The notes beneath the pieces were generated by a model. That model made no database searches. It was not told where the DNA came from and was given only the letters and a program-made list of their open reading frames with translations. From assembly GCA_038527485.1 (NCBI GenBank), contig JBCBFT010000002.1, positions 62,001 to 126,000 on the forward strand: a DNA stretch of 64,000 nt, in the 5' to 3' direction. Each line of letters starts with the position of its first letter. Within the stretch, counting starts at the first letter, position 1. The position numbers were made by a program, and so were the translations under genes. Positions 1-9,100 of the stretch are shown here, piece by piece. Origin of the DNA: JALEFZ01 sp038527485 (GTDB lineage: Bacteria > Bacteroidota > Bacteroidia > J057).

Positions 1-42
1 GATCAACTGTTCGTGTCTATCTTGTCCGTTTACTTGACTCAT
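1..42 (-). CDS. 5' end of an unknown gene, cut by the left edge
   Basis: An ATG at 40-42 on the minus strand opens a frame that stays open to the window edge and would encode MSQVNGQDRHEQLI. The stretch is too short to identify. It is reported because the composition looks protein-like and because the 280 bp between it and the FKBP terminator holds no other gene. It could equally be chance. Confidence 0.3.
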   Translation of the reverse strand, partial: MSQVNGQDRHEQLI

Positions 43-66
43 AGTTTTATCGTTGTTTTTTCCCCT

Positions 67-99
67 CGCCGCTTATCTCATAGTATATACTAATCGGCG
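67..99. repeat. Nested dyad: TAGTATATACTA inside CGCCG...CGGCG
   Basis: A perfect 12-bp palindrome, TAGTATATACTA (81-92), sits inside a second inverted repeat, CGCCG at 67-71 and CGGCG at 95-99. It lies just upstream of the possible partial gene at the left edge, where an operator or a leader hairpin could be placed. No function can be assigned. The rest of 43-265 shows nothing recognisable. Confidence 0.3.
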
Positions 100-265
100 C
101 TCCTACTTGTTCTTTCCCCTCTGTACGTATTTGTAATTGAAACGTTGAACTATCCCATTAAGTTATTCGAATATCATACATTCTTAAAGTGAATGTTGTC
201 CTCAATGCGACAGATGCTCATTTTGGGAGAGATCGATTTAAAATTAGGAGATCTCAATAAAAAAG

Positions 266-290
266 AAAAGCCCCTAAAGGTGGGGCTTTT
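266..290 (-). terminator. Intrinsic terminator of the FKBP gene
   Basis: The 9-bp stem AAAAGCCCC (266-274) pairs with GGGGCTTTT (282-290) around a 7-nt loop. Read on the minus strand it is followed by a T-rich run. It lies 35 bp past the FKBP stop codon. The A/T flanks could also let it work on the plus strand. Confidence 0.85.
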
Positions 291-325
291 TACTTAAGTT
301 AATTCTTAGGAATAACTGTTTTTCT

Positions 326-1000
326 TTACTCCACGATATCGATGAGTTCGATATCAAATATCAATGTAGAGAATGGTCCGATACGGGGAGGTCTTCCCTG
401 CTCACCATAAGCCATTTTGTAGGGGATGAAAAAGCGATACTTAGACCCAACGGACATCAACTGCACACCTTCGGTCCAGCCAGAGATCACGCCATTAAGT
501 GCAAACTCAATCGGCTCACCTCTTTGAACAGAGCTATCAAAAATAGATCCATCTACCAGACGTCCTTCATAGTGGACCCGCACCTTTGTGCTAGCAGAAG
601 CGGGCTTAGGTCCGTCTGCCTCTTGTAAGACTATATACTGCAATCCACTTTCAGTCTCTTTGACTCCTTCTTTTGCACGGTTCTCAGCTAAGAAACTATT
701 CTCCTTTTCGATCATTTGTTGGCGTTGAGCAGCTTGTGCTTCTACCTGAAATTGCTGAAGCAAGCGGCGCACCTCTGTATCAGTTAGATTATTGGCTTTG
801 GCCATTCCGTCTACGAGTCCCCGAAAGACGAGATCGCTATTGAGCTTCAGGTCAAGTGAAGAAAGATTATTTCCCAAATCTACTCCCAAAGCATAGGACA
901 TACTGTCCACCTTGTTTTCCAACTTACCTTCCTCTTGAGCATAGACAGCGCAGCCTATCCATCCCAAAAGCACACAGAGTATACTTAATCTTTTGACCAT
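326..1000 (-). CDS. FKBP-type peptidyl-prolyl cis-trans isomerase, exported
   Basis: The 224-aa protein has an N-terminal signal peptide (about residues 1-21, probable cleavage after VYA before QEE). A helical FKBP_N-type dimerisation segment follows at about 25-105, then a C-terminal FKBP domain at about 115-222. The FKBP core is recognisable from VRVHYEGRLVDGSIFDSS, from the GVISGWTEGVQLM segment and from IPYKMAYGEQG. Enzymes of this layout (FkpA/Mip type) speed proline isomerisation while proteins fold in the periplasm or at the cell surface. The cysteine in WIGC could make it a lipoprotein instead, but an SPI site fits better. The gene is transcribed alone and ends at a strong terminator. 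The start is the only Met in front of the signal peptide. Confidence 0.92.
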   Translation of the reverse strand: MVKRLSILCVLLGWIGCAVYAQEEGKLENKVDSMSYALGVDLGNNLSSLDLKLNSDLVFRGLVDGMAKANNLTDTEVRRLLQQFQVEAQAAQRQQMIEKENSFLAENRAKEGVKETESGLQYIVLQEADGPKPASASTKVRVHYEGRLVDGSIFDSSVQRGEPIEFALNGVISGWTEGVQLMSVGSKYRFFIPYKMAYGEQGRPPRIGPFSTLIFDIELIDIVE

Positions 1001-1144
1001 TGTTCTTGCTGTATTTGTTCTTTATTGTTTGGGTTCAAGTTCAGGTGAAATTCTTGAATAAGCAAATTCAAAGAGGAGGCGAGTAGGATAAAAGATAGCC
1101 TCTACTCCCCTGAATATCTGGACTAAAATTTTCTCAAAAAGAAA

Positions 1145-1164
1145 AGCTCTCCTAAAGGAGAGCT
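1145..1164 (-). terminator. Intrinsic terminator of the paralog pair
   Basis: AGCTCTCC (1145-1152) pairs with GGAGAGCT (1157-1164) around a TAAA loop, and a T-rich run follows on the minus strand. It lies 30 bp past the stop of the 291-aa membrane protein, so it ends the two-gene unit. Confidence 0.85.
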
Positions 1165-1194
1165 GATAAGTATATTTTTGTTCATGTAAATCCT

Positions 1195-2070
1195 TTATTC
1201 AGAAGGTGTCTGCTCGCTCACAATGGCCGTTGTACTTGGACCATTTGTAGTCTCAGATCCAGCTACCTTTTCCTTGGGGAAAATCTGATATTTGAGGGTA
1301 TGCAGTATCTCTGTTGAATCCCCCCTTTCAAGTACCAAATGCATATCGAAGTGACCAGGAAGTGGATACACGTATTCTGTAGTTTCTCTTCGCACTTTGC
1401 GTTTGATCCCGTTACCAAAGTCTAGGACGAGCTGAAACGTAGGATCATAGTTCTCAATTGTGTAAGCGAGAGATTTACCCACGCGCTTTTCTCCTTTCAG
1501 GACTACTTGGAAGTCTGGGAGAACAGATGCCGATAAAGCTTCTTCTCCAGATTCGGACTCTGCCGCTGGATCTGCTTCTACTACTGGCTGTACAGAGACA
1601 TCCTCTTCGGCGACATAGTCGATAGACATGAGATCCAATCGATTGAGGAACTCATAGTAGTCTAAAACAGAAGTAATCGTATCTGTACCTAAAACAGGGT
1701 GAATGAGTACAAGGGGAGATGGACTATCCACGAAAAGCTGATTGACGCGCTCTGGCGTAAGGCTATTAGCAGCGAATCTACGGAGAGGCTTGGTATTGAT
1801 CGGAGCGGGTGTATCATCCGAGTAAAAGTAGATACCAGCTGCAACTCCCAAGACCAATACCAACACTACGCCTAACCACCGCCGAACCCTTTTTGCCTTT
1901 TCGTAGGCTTCCATCTGTGCCAGATAACTATCTAGCCTATCATATCTAGAACCAGGATGCTCCATAATCCCGTATTTTTCGACTTTATCCATGTCAAAAG
2001 GAGGCTGGTTTTCCTCCACTACCTTAACTTGTACGTCGCGTTCGCGATGCACGTCGACTTGCCCAATCAT
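1195..2070 (-). CDS. Inner-membrane protein with PKD-like module, paralog of its upstream neighbour
   Basis: The 291-aa protein has a charged cytoplasmic N-terminus of about 63 residues, one membrane segment (about 64-83, WLGVVLVLVLGVAAGIYFY) and a periplasmic part. The periplasmic part has two regions shared with the next gene: SLTPERVNQLF...VLIHPVLGTDTI (about 103-132) and a PKD-like beta-sandwich (about 200-265) with VLDFGNGIKRKV and YVYPLPGHF. No TonB domain follows. Its ATG overlaps the TAA of the upstream gene by one base, so translation is probably coupled. No enzymatic residues are visible and the function is unknown. The pairing with a TonB-domain protein suggests a role in an envelope complex, which is inference. 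Confidence 0.8.
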   Translation of the reverse strand: MIGQVDVHRERDVQVKVVEENQPPFDMDKVEKYGIMEHPGSRYDRLDSYLAQMEAYEKAKRVRRWLGVVLVLVLGVAAGIYFYSDDTPAPINTKPLRRFAANSLTPERVNQLFVDSPSPLVLIHPVLGTDTITSVLDYYEFLNRLDLMSIDYVAEEDVSVQPVVEADPAAESESGEEALSASVLPDFQVVLKGEKRVGKSLAYTIENYDPTFQLVLDFGNGIKRKVRRETTEYVYPLPGHFDMHLVLERGDSTEILHTLKYQIFPKEKVAGSETTNGPSTTAIVSEQTPSE

Positions 2071-3332
2071 TAATTATATAGCTTAAAAATAATGGGAATA
2101 CTTTGGTACACAGGTACTCTCATACCTTTATTTTCTCCAGGTATCCATTTGGGCATGTTGTTTACAATACGCAATGCTTCCTCATCACATCCTCCTCCAA
2201 GTCCCTTGATGATCTTTGTTTGAGAGACTTGACCGTAAGGATCTACCACAAATTGCACAATTACTTGTCCCTGAATCTGTCGATTCAATGCATTAGATGG
2301 ATATTTTAGCTTGCGTTCGAGATAGCTGTTCATCGCTGCCTTGCCGCCTGGGTAGTGTGGCATCTTATCAGAAAACACTAGGGGATCATCCAGATCAGCA
2401 ACAGGAAGCAGTTTAGGCTCCTCTTTTTGGGTTTGTTTATTAAGATCGACTACTTGAACCTTATCTTTCTTCGTTTCTTGTACCTTTTTGTCTTTCGAAG
2501 AAGAACGAGGAACTGTCCACTCAGTAGCATCATTGAGACGGGAAAGATCAAAATCAGAAGAAGAGATGTCCTTCCTTTTCTTCTTTACCTTCTTACCAGA
2601 ATCTACAAAAGAAGATTCTAAAGGGGCTGCAATGCGAATGCGCTTAGAAAATACGCTAGAGCCTCTATCGACGCTTGTAGCAATCAGCCTGACATTGTAA
2701 GAACCTGAAAGTGGATATTTGTATGTAGTCTTGTTTGTAATCTGTCGGATCACACCGTTTCCAAAGTCAATTCGATAACGAACTCTGGTATCGTAATTAT
2801 CGATTTCAAATCGGATAGATGCACCTGCTCTATGCGCACCGCGAATGCGCAGATTGAAGGGGGACAGCGTCGCATTTTCTGTCGAGAGTCGCTTCTCCTG
2901 CGAAGGATTTTCACGATCCTCTGATACTGTCTTTCTATTTTCTACGGGGATAAAATTAATAGAGGAAGAAGAGGGTTCTTCGTCCATAGCAGATGCCTCT
3001 ATCAGCGCAATAAGCTCTTGAAAGCGTACGTAGTCATCTGCTTTTTTGAGGGTATCCAAACCGATGAGCGGATGAGAAACCAGAATGCCCATACTGTCCT
3101 CAGCCAGCAGGGTAGCCACCTTGTCCTCAGAGAGATTCTCGTGGGTAAATGTCCGCCAAGAGTAGGGAGCGTTAGAGGCTGTGTAGCTCTGGAATAAGGT
3201 AAATCCACCAATCAAGATAGACATGATCAGTGCAATTTGTGCAAATCGCCTGCGTCGTTGCACGCGTTGATGCGCGTGAATCTGCTGCAAGTATTTATCG
3301 AACTTATTGTCTGTTACCTTAGTGCCGATCAT
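2070..3332 (-). CDS. Inner-membrane TonB C-terminal domain protein with PKD-like module
   Basis: The 420-aa protein has a basic cytoplasmic N-terminus and a membrane segment at about residues 33-52 (FAQIALIMSILIGGFTLF). A paralogous periplasmic region then contains LSEDKVATLLAEDSMGILVSHP and a PKD-like sandwich with RIDFGNGVIRQ and YKYPLSGSYNVRL. A Lys/Ser-rich linker follows, then a C-terminal TonB_C domain (about 330-420) with YPGGKAAMNSYL, GQVIVQFVVDPYGQV and GGCDEEALR. TonB_C domains touch TonB boxes of outer-membrane receptors. Here the usual Pro-rich spacer is replaced by the PKD module. The start at 3332 was chosen over an upstream ATG at 3410 because it gives MIGTKV, matching the MIGQV start of the downstream paralog. 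ExbB and ExbD are not nearby. Confidence 0.82.
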   Translation of the reverse strand: MIGTKVTDNKFDKYLQQIHAHQRVQRRRRFAQIALIMSILIGGFTLFQSYTASNAPYSWRTFTHENLSEDKVATLLAEDSMGILVSHPLIGLDTLKKADDYVRFQELIALIEASAMDEEPSSSSINFIPVENRKTVSEDRENPSQEKRLSTENATLSPFNLRIRGAHRAGASIRFEIDNYDTRVRYRIDFGNGVIRQITNKTTYKYPLSGSYNVRLIATSVDRGSSVFSKRIRIAAPLESSFVDSGKKVKKKRKDISSSDFDLSRLNDATEWTVPRSSSKDKKVQETKKDKVQVVDLNKQTQKEEPKLLPVADLDDPLVFSDKMPHYPGGKAAMNSYLERKLKYPSNALNRQIQGQVIVQFVVDPYGQVSQTKIIKGLGGGCDEEALRIVNNMPKWIPGENKGMRVPVYQSIPIIFKLYN

Positions 3333-3472
3333 AGAATCCAGGCTTTTCCTACAATAAAGGTACCGATTCTGTTCCTCTGATGACCTTCTGCAAGATCGAA
3401 TGGCACACAAGCGCCAATGACCAGTTGAAATTTCTGATCTAAAAGGATGTAATACCCTGACCTAAAGACATC

Positions 3473-3514
3473 AAAAAACCTGCCAGACTCCACGAGTTTC
3501 GTGAAATCGGCAGG
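3473..3514 (-). terminator. Strong intrinsic terminator with a two-part stem
   Basis: On the minus strand CCTGCC (3509-3514) pairs with GGCAGG (3479-3484), and an inner CACGA-loop-TCGTG hairpin sits between the arms. Six T follow at once (3478-3473). It ends minus-strand transcription arriving from 3.5-4.8 kb, before the TonB-domain gene. Confidence 0.8.
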
Positions 3515-3700
3515 ATCCTTACAGAATAAAGAACTTCAAGCTCTCGTAGAGCCTGTCTTGGGGTTAAAAATTTCACGCGAATGTCCAAATACATGAACAT
3601 TATGACTACATCAATAACAACCCCTAAAGCATTACTAGCTTTGAAGTTATCCATTGCAATTATCATACGAATTCAGAAAAAACCCAGACAGAAACAAGTA

Positions 3701-3738
3701 ATAAATCCAGAACTTCTTTATTGAAATTCTGGATTTAT
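3701..3738. terminator. 12-bp stem hairpin after the tail-anchored protein gene
   Basis: ATAAATCCAGAA (3701-3712) is perfectly complementary to TTCTGGATTTAT (3727-3738) with a 14-nt loop. The flanks are only weakly T-rich on either strand, so it may act as a transcript-end stabiliser more than as a terminator. It is 120 bp past the stop of the minus-strand gene starting at 4779. Confidence 0.5.
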
Positions 3739-3858
3739 TTACGTATCAACACTCAAAGAAAATGCATATAGTTTACTCGCTATCAGCTATTCTTTTTCAA
3801 AAAGTGTGTAATATTTTGTGAATTTGATGGTCAGGATTAAAATGATAAAAATAGACCA

Positions 3859-4779
3859 TTAAATAAAAAGCCAAACGAGTACGGAGAGTACTGTTCCAAT
3901 ACCTACGACCACCCACCAATTATTTTTCTTTCCACTTCCACCGCTCAATGTCTCCTTCATCGTCTCAAAGGAATCAATCAATGGATTTTGGGCGACCATG
4001 ATATCCAGCAACTCTTGCAATCTCGCAGCGACGCCAGCAGTAAGATTTAATTTTAATCCCTGACGAAGAACGAACATTCCCAACTGTACACGTTCGTGTT
4101 TATTGTAGACGGCTAAGGCTAAATTCTCAAGCCCCATGGCGTATTTATCCCGAATTCCAGAAAAATAGACAGGCAGTTCATTGATGGAAGAAATAGCCAT
4201 CTCATCCACATACTCCTGCAACTTTCCTGAAGGCTCCTTACCCTTCTCAATCTCCTCTGCAAAAGCTTCCAACTCATCTACTCTCCCATGCAAAAGTCTA
4301 TACGTATCCTTATACGCTTCTGCTTGATACTCTGGAGGAATCGATAATGGATGCTGGCAAAGAACTTGAATTTCCTCCCAGTCGGACTGCTTGAAGGCAT
4401 GAAGCAATCGTTTGTTGTACGCATGGGCAAAATAGGGACCAATGTAGGTAAGTAAAGCTTTAGATTGGCTAGGCAACTGGGCCACTTCGCCTTCATAGAA
4501 GTAGGTCAAAGAGGCATCTTCCAAAAAGGCAGATAAGGCAGGCATTTCTTGAATCTGAAAATGTAACTGCCGCAAATGATCTTCTGCCAGCTCATCAAAC
4601 ATTTTCAAGACAGTCGCCCTGTCTAGCTCTCGACCCAATACGTCAATGGTCGGCTCTGTGCTCAAGTCAAACTCTGCCAGTAACCTGCGTTTCTGCTGGC
4701 GCAAAAAAGTAGGAGTAATAGCTTCAAATGTAGCTTCTGAAGGCAGCTCCAGAATAGAAAGTGGATTGAGGTAGCGCAT
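3859..4779 (-). CDS. Tail-anchored protein of unknown function
   Basis: I do not recognise a named family in this 306-aa protein. It has no signal peptide. Nearly all of it is predicted helical and acidic. A short Gly/Ser/Lys linker (SGGSGKKNNWW) leads to one hydrophobic segment at the extreme C-terminus (about 287-306, VVVGIGTVLSVLVWLFI), so the protein would be anchored by its tail with the bulk in the cytoplasm. The first residues, RYLNPLSILELP, recall the opening of a J domain (NPYxVLGLP), but no HPD motif follows, so a J-domain function is not supported. The next gene upstream, the glycosyltransferase, is about 100 bp away and may be co-transcribed. Confidence 0.75.
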   Translation of the reverse strand: MRYLNPLSILELPSEATFEAITPTFLRQQKRRLLAEFDLSTEPTIDVLGRELDRATVLKMFDELAEDHLRQLHFQIQEMPALSAFLEDASLTYFYEGEVAQLPSQSKALLTYIGPYFAHAYNKRLLHAFKQSDWEEIQVLCQHPLSIPPEYQAEAYKDTYRLLHGRVDELEAFAEEIEKGKEPSGKLQEYVDEMAISSINELPVYFSGIRDKYAMGLENLALAVYNKHERVQLGMFVLRQGLKLNLTAGVAARLQELLDIMVAQNPLIDSFETMKETLSGGSGKKNNWWVVVGIGTVLSVLVWLFI

Positions 4780-4878
4780 ACTTGGATGTACGTAGAGGAG
4801 AGGTTTGTGTTTATTTTTACCCAGAGGTCTCTAAGAGACGAAAAGCTGACACGAATTATTTTACTTTCGTGTAGGTCC

Positions 4879-6060
4879 TTAATCCTGAGGCGAAGGCATA
4901 CCAGAGAAATTTTGCTCGAGTGTCTCGACTGCACGCGCCCAATTCATGTAAGCCTCGACAAAGTACCGACTCGCCTGTACGCGGGAAGCATAAGCCGCAG
5001 GATCTCCCAACAGTCGAAGAATGTGTTGAGCAAAAAGTTCTGGACGATCTGCAACCTCAATCTCCTGTCCAGGGGTTGCTTGAATCGCATTATTGACTAG
5101 GGGTGTCGTGAAGCAAGGTCTTCCCATCGCCATGGCTTCCAGGATTTTGTTTTGCTGTCCACTCCCTGTAAATATAGGGGCCACAAATACTTTACCTGCC
5201 AGGTATGCGTCACGAATATCCTCCACCCAGCCTGTCACTTCGACTCGGGGGTCCTTGGCAAGGGCAAGAACCTGAGGCGTAGGCCGAGCCCCCGCGATGA
5301 TGACTTTCTGATTGGGATCAGTCTCCCACACATGGGGCATGATTTTCTTGACAAGGTAGTCAGCAGCTTTGACGTTGGGGAAATAGCCCATGTTGCCTAC
5401 AAAAGCGATACCCGCCCGAGGGGACTTGGGTGAGGGCTGAAAATACGTCGTATCAATTCCGTTAGGTACGATCTGGATGTTTCGTCTTCCCGCTGGATCC
5501 AGCAATTTCCTGTCTTGCTCAGAGATGATCGTATGAAAGGTAAAATCATCGTAGACAGCTTGCTGATAGGCAAAAAGAAGTCGAGACTCACGATGATAAA
5601 TACTTGCTTGCCAAGCGGGCCCTTCTTCTGCTTGTCTGGCCATACCCGCCGAGAAGCAATCCATGTAATCCAGTGTCTTAGGCAAAGGAATATCCCTGAC
5701 ATATGCTGCCATGCGAATCAACTGGCAGTAAATATGATCAGGTTGAAGATCATCTATGATTCGCCTGATTTTCTGGTGAATCTTGGGACGATAAAAGTAC
5801 GCAACTTGTAGAGGGTCTCCCTTTAGATAAGCTTTGGCGAGGAAAAAGGGAAGAGACCATTTCTTGATGGAAAATAGGTGTATTTCTTCCACAAATGCCT
5901 GCATATGTCTCAAATCCTCCTCCGCGACAGGCTGGTCCGTCAGGGCAATCAGTGTGATCTGATGCTTCTGACTGAGCATCCGTAACTGATGGTATATACG
6001 GAGCTTGTCCCCTTTCTCGATAGGGTAAGGAAATCTGGATGTCAGTACACACAATTTCAT
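4879..6060 (-). CDS. GT4-family glycosyltransferase
   Basis: The 393-aa protein has the two Rossmann halves of a GT-B enzyme. The N-terminal acceptor side opens with LCVLTSRFPYPIEKGDKLR. The C-terminal donor side contains VPNGIDTTYF, IAFVGNMGYFPNVKAADYL, VTGWVEDIRDAY and the sugar-nucleotide segment VFVAPIFTGSGQQNKILEAM, whose last Glu is the usual EX7E-type ligand. It resembles the group annotated as PEP-CTERM/EpsH-associated sugar transferases (TIGR03087), although no exosortase is seen here. It probably adds a sugar to a cell-surface polysaccharide or glycoconjugate, substrate unknown. A TATCTTTG -7-like element (6069-6076) ends only 8 bp before the ATG, so the message may be nearly leaderless. 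Confidence 0.88.
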   Translation of the reverse strand: MKLCVLTSRFPYPIEKGDKLRIYHQLRMLSQKHQITLIALTDQPVAEEDLRHMQAFVEEIHLFSIKKWSLPFFLAKAYLKGDPLQVAYFYRPKIHQKIRRIIDDLQPDHIYCQLIRMAAYVRDIPLPKTLDYMDCFSAGMARQAEEGPAWQASIYHRESRLLFAYQQAVYDDFTFHTIISEQDRKLLDPAGRRNIQIVPNGIDTTYFQPSPKSPRAGIAFVGNMGYFPNVKAADYLVKKIMPHVWETDPNQKVIIAGARPTPQVLALAKDPRVEVTGWVEDIRDAYLAGKVFVAPIFTGSGQQNKILEAMAMGRPCFTTPLVNNAIQATPGQEIEVADRPELFAQHILRLLGDPAAYASRVQASRYFVEAYMNWARAVETLEQNFSGMPSPQD

Positions 6061-6140
6061 ATGCCGCGCAAAGATACAGACTTCTTACTGCATTGGGGAA
6101 GAGAAGATAAAATAGTTGAGTGAAGAAGGAAAGATGAAAC

Positions 6141-6173
6141 TCAGGACCTTTAAATATACTCATAAGGTCCTGA
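6141..6173 (-). terminator. Probable terminator of the amidase gene
   Basis: TCAGGACCTT (6141-6150) and AAGGTCCTGA (6164-6173) form a perfect 10-bp stem with a 13-nt loop, 8 bp past the amidase stop. The T run on the minus strand is broken (GTTTCATCTTT), so efficiency is uncertain. Confidence 0.6.
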
Positions 6174-6180
6174 ATTCCTG

Positions 6181-9100
6181 CTATTTGACTTCGACAGTTT
6201 GTTGCTCAAGAGTGTTCCATCTGCCTGAAGCAGACTGGCGGAGCAACAAAATACGACCCGCAGGCGCACCATCTTGGGACTTGAAGCGCAGCATATTCTC
6301 CTTCGAGGAACCTACAGAGATATCTAAAGGATCTTTTTTCGCTAGCTGATAGACTCGGAGATCGTCAAACTCTGCCTCTGCGTTTCCTGTTCGCAGCGAG
6401 ACAAACCGCCCGATACGATGGGGAATCCCTGTATCAGTCCATGACAGCGTCAGCAAATTGTTGAGATATACATCTATTTTCCCTGAGGTAGGATCGTATA
6501 CTACTTTGAGATCATAGGCGACATTGGACTGAAGATCGATGTTTTTTGAGGCATTGAATCCAGGCATATTGCCATTCTCTGCCTTATAAACTTCGATTCG
6601 ATCTTCTTGATTATCATGAAACCTCAGCCAAACGAGATAAGAATTGCCTCGGTTTTCCTGCGTGGCATCAGAGCTAAAGAAATGTAGTCCTAGACGTCGG
6701 TTATTTCCCTTAGAAAGCATTTTGACCTTCGCATGGTACATGTATACGGCTTCTTCGCCTTGCGTCAAGGATACATAAGCATTGCTGTTGCCCTGGCCAG
6801 GATCATTCTGCTGAAACTTCCCTTGACTCAATTTCCATGTTCCGCGTCGAGTCACCCACTCTGGTGCAAGCGTAGCCTCCGAATAATCCTCATGCAAAAA
6901 GCCCAAAGCACGGTTGGCGGTCCAGTTTTTTCCGTCATAGTCTGTCGGCAAAAAGAAAGTTTGACCCGAATTGCCCTTCTTCCACTTAAACTCAAAATCT
7001 CCATTCACAGAAAAATCAGCATCCGTTGTAGGCTCTGGTGTTGAAGTGGGAGTGGTAGAAGTTGGATTTTGTGAGGGTGTCGAAGAGGGATTTCCCACTT
7101 TCCCGCTCGATTCGCCGACCTTGGACCAATGAATATTTCGATCCACGACGAGCGATGCCACTTTGAAGGAGGTGTTGTTAGAAAGTAAGGCGCGGCTGCC
7201 ACTGATCGGGACGCTCACTGCATTTTCTCGCACTTTGTATACACGAAGATTGTCAAAAGCGACCTTACAACCTCCTGTTCTCAGCGATATGCCTTCACCT
7301 GAGAATAGCGGATAACGATCTACCCAGGATGCCTTGAACTTGTTATCCAGATACACCTCTATACGACCCTTCTGGGGATTGCAAATGACTTTGTAGTCAT
7401 AGGTCTTCCCAGGCGTAAGCGTGACTTCCTTCTTTACCTTTCGATCAAACTTGTTGAAGGCAGACTTGTAGATCTCGATGAAATCTCCTCCTTCGGCATC
7501 TCGAATGATCACAAAATAAGAATTGCCTCGGTTGCTCTTCTCAGGCTCGGAACAGAAGAAATGGAATCCATGACGCAGATTATCTGCTTCACCTGTCATC
7601 CTTGCTTGCCAGTGATAGACATACACCTCATCATTTCGCTGCTTCAGTGGAATATGAATATTGGTATTAGCTGAAGAGGTATTGGACTGGATCAATCGAC
7701 CACTGGCTACATTCCATTTCCCTTCCTCTACTTTCCAGCCTGGAAGCTGTGGCGAATCAAAGTTCTCATACAAGAACCCTGCGTCTCCATAGGATTGATA
7801 GATTCCACTATTGCCTGTAGCCACCGTATAAAATCGATTGGCAAATCCCTTCCCGCTGCGGTCCCTATCCTTGAAATTCAGGGTAAATGCACCTTTGTAT
7901 TGACCTTTCAGATCAGGGGTCGAGGTGGGTGCATAACGATGCACAAAGGGGGCTGGATTGAAAGGTAATTCATCTACCCGAGGATTAAGTTCAGGATCTG
8001 GAACGGGTTTAACATCTGGGTTAATAGGAGGATCTACTGGCTGCACAATCGGGTCAGAGGGATCGTCTTCAGGAATTTTGATGGGGGGCGTGGGAATGGC
8101 ACTGGCATCATCCGTCCGCCAAGTAGCTACCCAACCAGGAGCTGAAGTACGCGCGTTGGATCGGAAAAGAATCGAAATAGCCCCCTTGGAAGAAACGATT
8201 TCATCTGGCTTATTTTTTCCCGAAAACTTACCCAATACGGGATCATTGTTGATATTGGTCCCATCATAAATTGTCAGCACATCTCCACCTACCTCTGTCT
8301 CGAAGCTGGAAAACGTCAATTTTACACGCTTTCCATTGGGAGGAATGATGCGATACAGATAATTTTCTTTATCGGCGTAACCGCCTGCCAACCCACCAGA
8401 ATCAAAAAACTTGCCCTCGTTAAGACGAAGCGTAAAGACCTGCGGCGTGATGCCATTGCCGATATTAGAAGTCAAGAAGCTTCCTCCTGTCCATGCCGAA
8501 GAATCCGCTCCACACACGCTACGAACCTGCCACTGGTATAATCCATTGGCTCCCAGCCCTGTCACGGTTTGCTGGGCAGCTGCACTTTCATACACTTGCC
8601 AGCGGGTCTCGATATTTTTCCTGCGAATGAATAATAAGTATTTGTCTGCCTCGTCAGGCGCAGTCCATTTAAGCGTAGCCCCCATAGGAAAAATATCTTT
8701 TGCTATCAGATCTTTGGGAGGGGGACATTTTCCATTCTTGCTTTGTGCGGTATACTTGAGATGCCAACCTGCTTTGTTGACACGGCAGTCCGATCGAAAC
8801 TCCATGAAGACTTGCCCGCTATTGGCTACTAAAATACCCGGACTTTGTGTACCTGTGAACCTTCCTAGGAGTCTCCCATTTTCATCTGGCCCATCAAAAA
8901 TATCGAGATAGTCAAACGGCTCATCTTTAGACCCTTCTAATTCAAATGACTCAAACTTGAGCGTAACAGAAGCCGCATTTTTGGGTTTGATCAAATACGT
9001 TTTGCGCTCTTGGTCCCCGTAGTTTCCACTTTTCTCTCCCGAGTCAAAAACTTCTCCCTTTCTAGATGTGAAGACTTTAGTCTTAGGAGCAGGATTTACT

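Larger units (their letters stand above)
3333..3858. other. Structured intergenic stretch, no convincing gene
   Basis: About 530 bp separate two minus-strand genes. Three hairpins are visible: GCTCT/AGAGC at 3540-3552, a terminator-like hairpin at 3479-3514, and a long-stem hairpin at 3701-3738. A 75-codon minus-strand frame (3439-3666) overlaps the terminator hairpin, so it is probably not translated. A short structured RNA ending near 3473 would fit, or a long 3' UTR of the tail-anchored protein gene. Neither is shown by the sequence alone. Confidence 0.5.

Noticed and set aside
3439..3666. A 75-codon minus-strand frame opening MIIAMDNFKASNALG
   Set aside because: It runs through the strong terminator hairpin at 3473-3514 and has no homology signal or promoter, so it is probably not translated.
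8411..8911. A long plus-strand frame of about 166 codons inside the amidase gene
   Set aside because: It lies antisense to a clear multidomain coding sequence and has no domain or signal of its own.
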